Assembly (NCBI GenBank): GCA_012799495.1
Contig: JAAZLD010000225.1
Span: 1 to 11,305 of the forward strand
Reading direction: 5' to 3'
From: Desulfitobacterium sp.
GTDB taxonomy: Bacteria; Bacillota; Desulfitobacteriia; Desulfitobacteriales; Desulfitobacteriaceae
DNA: 11,305 nucleotides
Shown in pieces: positions 7,684 through 11,305 of this stretch (its first letter is position 1; each line of letters opens with the position of its first letter). A program made the translations under genes and the position numbers. The notes beneath the pieces are model-generated. The model did not search any database, had not been told where the DNA came from, and saw only the letters and a program-made list of their open reading frames with translations.

Positions 7684-7950
7684 ATGAAGACACGCAAAAT
7701 TCCGCTGAGAATGTGTTTGGGCTGTGAGGAAATGAGGCCGAAAAAAGAGCTCATTCGCGTTGTTCGTACACCTGAAGGAACTGTTGAGCTAGATCCTACT
7801 GGTAAACGGAATGGTCGTGGCGCATACATTTGTCCACATTTAGAGTGTTTTCAAAGGGCTGCTAAAGGCAAGCGCTTTCAAAAATCCCTAGATGTGGAAT
7901 TGACACCGGAGGTTTTGGCTGAGCTAGAAAGGAAGCTGGGCAGTTCGTGA
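7684..7950 (+). CDS. rnpM: YlxR family RNA-binding protein (RNase P modulator RnpM)
   Basis: Small basic RNA-binding protein of the YlxR family. The B. subtilis member was shown to bind the RNase P RNA and modulate its activity, and was renamed RnpM. The 88-residue product shows the family signatures IPLRMCLGC (6-14), KKELIRVVR (20-28) and DPTGKRNGRGAYIC (37-50). Cys11, Cys14, Cys50 and Cys55 form two pairs that could bind a metal; this is inference. A GTG at 7675 would add three residues (MNS), but the ATG at 7684 is better placed relative to the ribosome binding site. The stop TGA overlaps the GTG start of the next gene. Its position between nusA and a L7Ae-like gene is the classic Gram-positive arrangement. 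Confidence 0.93.
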   Translation: MKTRKIPLRMCLGCEEMRPKKELIRVVRTPEGTVELDPTGKRNGRGAYICPHLECFQRAAKGKRFQKSLDVELTPEVLAELERKLGSS

Positions 7951-8258
7951 TTCAAAAAATATATTCATTATTAGGTCTAGCCCGACGGGCAGGTAAAATC
8001 ACGTCTGGAGAATCTCAAATAGAAGCTATGCTTAAAAAAGGAAAGGGAGAATTGTTAATTCTCGCTGAAGATACTCCTAACATCTATAAAAAATATGGGA
8101 AATGGGCTGAAGATTTAGATATACCTGTTTGGGTTGTCGGGAAAAAACAAGAGCTTGGAATTGCTATTGGTCTTTCACCCCGTTCCTGTATTTTAGTTAT
8201 GGATGAAGGCTTTGCCAAAGCTATATTAAAACTAAGGAGTGACGCCTGGAAAGTATAA
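7947..8258 (+). CDS. ylxQ: L7Ae/L30e-like ribosomal protein family YlxQ
   Basis: A 103-residue L7Ae/L30e/S12e/Gadd45 family protein, small and RNA-binding; relatives recognise kink-turn RNA. The N-terminal signature SLLGLARRAGKITSGE (7-22) and the LILAEDTP segment (about 38-45) are typical. It starts with GTG at 7947, which overlaps the rnpM stop by four bases (GTGA), so translation is probably coupled; a purine-rich AAGGAAG lies upstream within rnpM. Its exact cellular role is not settled; ribosome association or a partnership with RnpM is suggested by position only. Confidence 0.92.
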   Translation: MIQKIYSLLGLARRAGKITSGESQIEAMLKKGKGELLILAEDTPNIYKKYGKWAEDLDIPVWVVGKKQELGIAIGLSPRSCILVMDEGFAKAILKLRSDAWKV

Positions 8259-8273
8259 ATGTGCTGAATTTTT

Positions 8274-8281
8274 GGGGGTGG
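8274..8281 (+). promoter_or_regulatory. Ribosome binding site for the TTG start of infB
   Basis: GGGGGTGG ends 4 bases before TTG at 8286. No in-frame ATG or GTG gives a family-like N-terminus, and MSIRVHELAKEL begins exactly here, so the rare TTG start is well supported. Confidence 0.75.
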
Positions 8282-8285
8282 TATT

Positions 8286-10901
8286 TTGAGTATACGTGTA
8301 CATGAATTAGCAAAAGAGTTAAATTTAAGTAGTAGAGAACTGATGAAACAGTTAGAGAGTGTAGGCATAAAGGTTAAGAATCATTTGAGTACTCTAGATG
8401 ATGGGGAGGCCAATCGTCTACGTTCCCATGTGCAAAAATCACAGGGAAAAGAACAGGGGGAAGCTCGTCCACAAGGTGAACGTCCTCAAGGGACTCGTCC
8501 CCAGGGGGAACGTTCCCAAGGGAATCGTCCACAGGGAAGTCGTCCTCAAGGGGAACGTCCTCAAGGGGCTCGTCCTCAAGGGGAACGTCCTCAAGGGGCT
8601 CGTTCGCAAGGAGAGCGTCCTCAAGGGGCTCGTCCTCAAGGGGAACGTCCTCAAGGGACTCGCCCACAAGGAGAACGTCCTCAGAGAAGTCGTCCCCAGG
8701 GAGACCGCTCTCAAGGGGCTCGTCCACAAGGTGAACGTCCTCAAGGGACTCGTCCCCAGGGCGAACGTCCTCAAGGTGCTCGTCCACAGGGCGAACGTCC
8801 TCAGAGAACTCGTCCCCAGGGCGAACGTCCTCAAGGGACTCGCCCACAAGGTGAACGTCCTCAGAGAACTCGTCCCCAGGGCGAACGTCCTCAAGGGGCT
8901 CGCCCACAAGGTGAACGTCCTCAAGGAGCTCGCCCGCAGGGAGAACGCTCCCAAGGAGCTCGTCCTAATAATCGACCCCCGGTAAGTCCAACTTCATCAC
9001 AAGTTGAGCAACCTCCGAAACGCCAGGTGGATAAAAAGAAATCTCATGGAAGACAAACTGAGCGAAGAAGAGAAACGGAAAAAGAGTTTCGTAATAGAAA
9101 AAATAGGAAACAAGGTAAGTCAGCAGCTCCTCGTGAAGTGAAGGATACTGCCCCTAAGCATATAGTTATTCCTGAGTCTATTACTGTCCAAGAGTTAGCA
9201 TCACGGATGAGTCGGAAATCCTCCGAGATAATTAAGAAATTAATGGACTTCGGAGTAATGGCTACTATTAACCAAGAAATTGATTCTGAAACAGCAGTCA
9301 TTATTGGTGCGGAGATGGGGGTTACAGTTGAGGTGAAAGTAGAAAAACCCATCACTGTAATCGAGGAAATAGAAGATGATCCTAAGGATCTTCGCCCTCG
9401 TCCTCCTGTCGTAACTGTAATGGGCCACGTAGACCATGGAAAAACCTCTTTATTGGACGCTATCCGTGCTGCCAATGTTACCGCATCAGAAGCTGGAGGT
9501 ATTACTCAGCATATTGGTGCTTATCAGGTGGAAATCAACGGACAGAAAATTACCTTCTTAGATACGCCTGGTCATGAGGCTTTTACTTCTATGCGAGCTC
9601 GAGGAACCCAAATTACAGATATAGCGGTCTTAGTTGTTGCATCTGATGATGGTGTAATGCCCCAAACAGTTGAGGCTATCAACCATGCAAAAGCAGCTGA
9701 TGTGCCTATCATAGTGGCCATAAATAAGATGGATAAAGAGGATGCAAATCCTGAGCGAGTTAAGCAAGAATTAACCGAACATGGTCTAGTAGTAGAAGAG
9801 TGGGGTGGGGACACTATAGCTGTTCCCGTTTCCGCTAAAGCTAGAACTAATATTGAACAGCTTTTAGAAATGATCCTCTTAGTAGCCGAAATGAAGGAGC
9901 TAAAAGCAAATCCCGACCGAGTTGCTTCGGGAACGGTTATCGAAGCGGAATTAGATAAAGGAAAGGGTCCTGTTGCCACTGTTTTAGTTGCAAAAGGGAC
10001 ATTAAATATCGGAGATGTGATTCTTGCTGGTACTGCTTTCGGTCGTGTTCGTGCTATGGTAGACGACAAAGGTAGACGAGTTAAGAAAGCTGGACCAGCT
10101 ACTCCGGTGGAAGTGCAAGGTCTTAACGAAGTACCTGATGCTGGAGAAGAATTCCATGTGGTTGAAGATGAAAAATTAGCTCGTCAAATAGCTGAAGCAC
10201 GGGCCAATGAACGGAAAGCAGAAGAAGCTCGCCAAAGCTCCAAAATCAGCTTAGAAGATCTCTTCGATCGGATCAAAGAAGGGGAAGTTAAGGAACTTAA
10301 CGTAATCATTAAAGCTGATGTTCATGGTTCTATTGAGGCCTTAAAACAATCATTACTCAAATTATCCACTGACGAAGTTCGAGTTAATCCAATTCACGGT
10401 GGTGTTGGTGCTATCACCGAGTCTGATGTAATGTTGGCTTCAGCCTCTAATGCAATTATCATTGGTTTTAATGTGCGTCCCGATACCAATACTAAGGAGA
10501 CAGCTGAGCTACAAGGAGTGGACATACGACTCTATCGTGTTATTTACGATGCTATTGAGGATATTAAAGCAGCCATGAGTGGTATGCTCGATCCGGATTA
10601 TCGGGAAGTTGTTCTTGGGCGAGCAGAAGTTCGTCAAGTTTTCAAAGTTCCGAAAGTAGGCTCTGTTGGCGGAAGCTATGTCACTGATGGAAAAATTGTA
10701 AGACAGTCCAAAATACGGGTTATTCGTGACGGAGTTGTGATCCATGAAGGGGAAATGGAATCTCTCAAGAGGTTTAAAGATGATGCCAAAGAAGTGCCAG
10801 AGGGCTTTGAGTGTGGTATCGGTATAGCCGGGTTCAATGATATTAAAGAGGGAGATATCTTCGAAGCCTACATCATGGAAGAGGTGCAACGAGAAATATA
10901 A
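8286..10901 (+). CDS. infB: Translation initiation factor IF-2 with pentapeptide-repeat linker
   Basis: GTPase that places fMet-tRNA on the 30S subunit and promotes 50S joining. It has 871 residues and starts with TTG. Domains: N1 helical domain (1-50, SIRVHELAKELNLSSRELM), a repeat-rich linker (61-225), a very basic stretch (about 238-285), the IF2_N domain (about 295-345, VIPESITVQELASRM), G domain, then domains II, III (from about 652) and IV. All G motifs are intact: G1 GHVDHGKT (380-387), G2 around 404-410 (GGITQHI), G3 DTPGH (426-430), G4 NKMD (480-483), G5 SAK (516-518). The linker is 33 pentapeptides of the form R-P/S-Q-G/R-X, with X mostly Glu, Ala or Thr. The long extra open frames across this stretch are by-products of a repeat whose period is a multiple of three. 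In B. subtilis, ylxP lies between infB and rbfA; here there are only 24 bases. Confidence 0.97.
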   Translation: MSIRVHELAKELNLSSRELMKQLESVGIKVKNHLSTLDDGEANRLRSHVQKSQGKEQGEARPQGERPQGTRPQGERSQGNRPQGSRPQGERPQGARPQGERPQGARSQGERPQGARPQGERPQGTRPQGERPQRSRPQGDRSQGARPQGERPQGTRPQGERPQGARPQGERPQRTRPQGERPQGTRPQGERPQRTRPQGERPQGARPQGERPQGARPQGERSQGARPNNRPPVSPTSSQVEQPPKRQVDKKKSHGRQTERRRETEKEFRNRKNRKQGKSAAPREVKDTAPKHIVIPESITVQELASRMSRKSSEIIKKLMDFGVMATINQEIDSETAVIIGAEMGVTVEVKVEKPITVIEEIEDDPKDLRPRPPVVTVMGHVDHGKTSLLDAIRAANVTASEAGGITQHIGAYQVEINGQKITFLDTPGHEAFTSMRARGTQITDIAVLVVASDDGVMPQTVEAINHAKAADVPIIVAINKMDKEDANPERVKQELTEHGLVVEEWGGDTIAVPVSAKARTNIEQLLEMILLVAEMKELKANPDRVASGTVIEAELDKGKGPVATVLVAKGTLNIGDVILAGTAFGRVRAMVDDKGRRVKKAGPATPVEVQGLNEVPDAGEEFHVVEDEKLARQIAEARANERKAEEARQSSKISLEDLFDRIKEGEVKELNVIIKADVHGSIEALKQSLLKLSTDEVRVNPIHGGVGAITESDVMLASASNAIIIGFNVRPDTNTKETAELQGVDIRLYRVIYDAIEDIKAAMSGMLDPDYREVVLGRAEVRQVFKVPKVGSVGGSYVTDGKIVRQSKIRVIRDGVVIHEGEMESLKRFKDDAKEVPEGFECGIGIAGFNDIKEGDIFEAYIMEEVQREI
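8466..8960 (+). repeat. Tandem 15-bp repeat, 33 units, inside infB
   Basis: Thirty-three consecutive 15-bp units (495 bp) of the type CGTCCTCAAGGGGCT encode R-P-Q-G-X. Units largely alternate X = Glu with X = Ala/Thr/Ser/Asn, giving a 30-bp period. Four units have Ser for Pro and three have Arg for Gly. All copies are in frame with no stops. The stretch is richer in G+C than its surroundings. Two neighbouring 60-bp blocks, 8796-8855 and 8856-8915, differ at a single base. Confidence 0.95.
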
Positions 10902-10912
10902 TAACCCCCTAT

Positions 10913-10918
10913 GGAGGG
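10913..10918 (+). promoter_or_regulatory. Ribosome binding site that sets the rbfA start
   Basis: GGAGGG lies 7 bases before the ATG at 10926. The in-frame ATG at 10911 would place this sequence inside the coding region and has no Shine-Dalgarno sequence of its own, so 10926 is preferred. Confidence 0.8.
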
Positions 10919-10925
10919 AAGTCAT

Positions 10926-11300
10926 ATGGCTAAACACCGTTCAAATAGACTTGCAGAAAGTTTGAAACAGGAAATATCCCAAATGATTCGGGAAGAGTTA
11001 AAAGATCCCCGGATCGGTTTTGCAACTGTTACTAGTATAGAAGTAGCAGATGACTTGAGCCACGCAAAGGTCTATGTCAGTGTTCTGGGTGACGCTCAAA
11101 AAGCGCAAGAAACTATCGATGCTCTCAAAGGAGCAACTGGTTTTGTTCGCACTGAGATCGGCAAACGGATCCGCCTGCGCCATGTACCGGAAATTGTGTT
11201 CAAATACGATAACTCTATTGAGTATGGGGCTCATATTACCCGACTCTTACGGGATGTACAAGGGGAAGGCCAAGACGAGGGTGAATCTGATGATGAATAA
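10926..11300 (+). CDS. rbfA: 30S ribosome-binding factor RbfA
   Basis: RbfA binds the 30S subunit near the 5' end of 16S rRNA and supports late maturation and cold adaptation. The 124-residue product is a single type II KH domain. The N-terminus MAKHRSNRLAESLKQEIS, then ELKDPRIGF (24-32), the kinked helix-turn signature ALKGATGFVR (66-75) and RIRLRHVPEIVFKYD are all family hallmarks. The tail (about 113-124) is acidic (GEGQDEGESDDE). The start at 10926 is chosen over 10911 because of the ribosome binding site. The stop TAA overlaps the start of the next reading frame, a sign of continued operon structure. Confidence 0.95.
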   Translation: MAKHRSNRLAESLKQEISQMIREELKDPRIGFATVTSIEVADDLSHAKVYVSVLGDAQKAQETIDALKGATGFVRTEIGKRIRLRHVPEIVFKYDNSIEYGAHITRLLRDVQGEGQDEGESDDE

Positions 11301-11305
11301 AATTG
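11290..11305 (+). CDS. Start of a downstream gene, cut by the window end
   Basis: Two tandem ATG codons (11290 and 11293) in the +1 frame relative to rbfA begin a frame MMNKI that runs off the window. A good ribosome binding site, GAGGGTGA (11277-11284), lies 5-8 bases upstream within rbfA. In Clostridia and Bacilli this place is often taken by a DHH-family phosphoesterase (nrnA), then truB and ribF. Only five codons are visible, so no function can be assigned. Confidence 0.5.

Noticed and set aside
8466..8960. CRISPR array or intergenic satellite
   Set aside because: The 15-bp units are contiguous with no unique spacers, keep the reading frame and lie inside infB between conserved IF2 domains.
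8374..8985. Long open frames on both strands across the infB repeat (8398-8985 on +, 8374-8907 and 8439-8954 on -)
   Set aside because: The 15-bp repeat is a multiple of three, so any frame without a stop in one unit stays open through the array. The translations are simple repeats without ribosome binding sites or family resemblance.
9207..9265. Internal start codons for a shorter IF2 isoform after the repeats (ATG at about 9207, 9243, 9258)
   Set aside because: Shorter IF2 isoforms are known in other bacteria, but none of these ATGs has a convincing Shine-Dalgarno sequence at proper spacing.

Overview
The window is a conserved housekeeping block of a low-to-medium G+C Gram-positive bacterium. 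All genes are on the + strand, in the order proS, polC, rimP, nusA, rnpM (ylxR), ylxQ, infB, rbfA, followed by the first codons of another gene. The PolC-type replicase, the gene order and the sequence style point to Firmicutes, class Clostridia. A member of the Peptococcaceae/Desulfitobacteriaceae is my best guess, but this is inference from general resemblance and not a database match.

Layout. Positions 11-1732 encode a bacterial-type prolyl-tRNA synthetase. Positions 1809-5510 encode the DNA polymerase III alpha subunit PolC. In the 167-base gap after polC there is a probable sigma-A promoter (5515-5543), then a perfect hairpin with a UUCG loop and a U-rich tail (5579-5615). This looks like a terminator or attenuator in the leader of the next operon. 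From 5678 on lies the rimP-nusA-rnpM-ylxQ-infB-rbfA operon, with short gaps, stop/start overlaps and strong ribosome binding sites. The window ends just inside the next gene, whose start overlaps the end of rbfA.

How the genes work together. RimP and RbfA mature the 30S subunit. IF2 brings initiator tRNA to it. NusA controls pausing, termination and antitermination. RnpM and YlxQ are small RNA-binding proteins of the same operon. ProS charges tRNA-Pro and PolC replicates the chromosome. There are no mobile elements, CRISPR arrays, tRNA/rRNA genes or signs of recent gene transfer.

I see no undescribed multi-gene system. The points worth a second look lie inside the core genes. PolC lacks the roughly 190-residue 3'-5' proofreading exonuclease normally inserted in its PHP domain, while the PHP metal-ligand set looks complete. 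NusA carries a 140-residue tail rich in Asp, Glu and Tyr that ends in polylysine. IF2 has 33 tandem copies of an Arg-Pro-Gln-Gly-X pentapeptide encoded by a 15-bp DNA repeat. The rimP leader has a promoter-hairpin arrangement suited to autoregulation by NusA.
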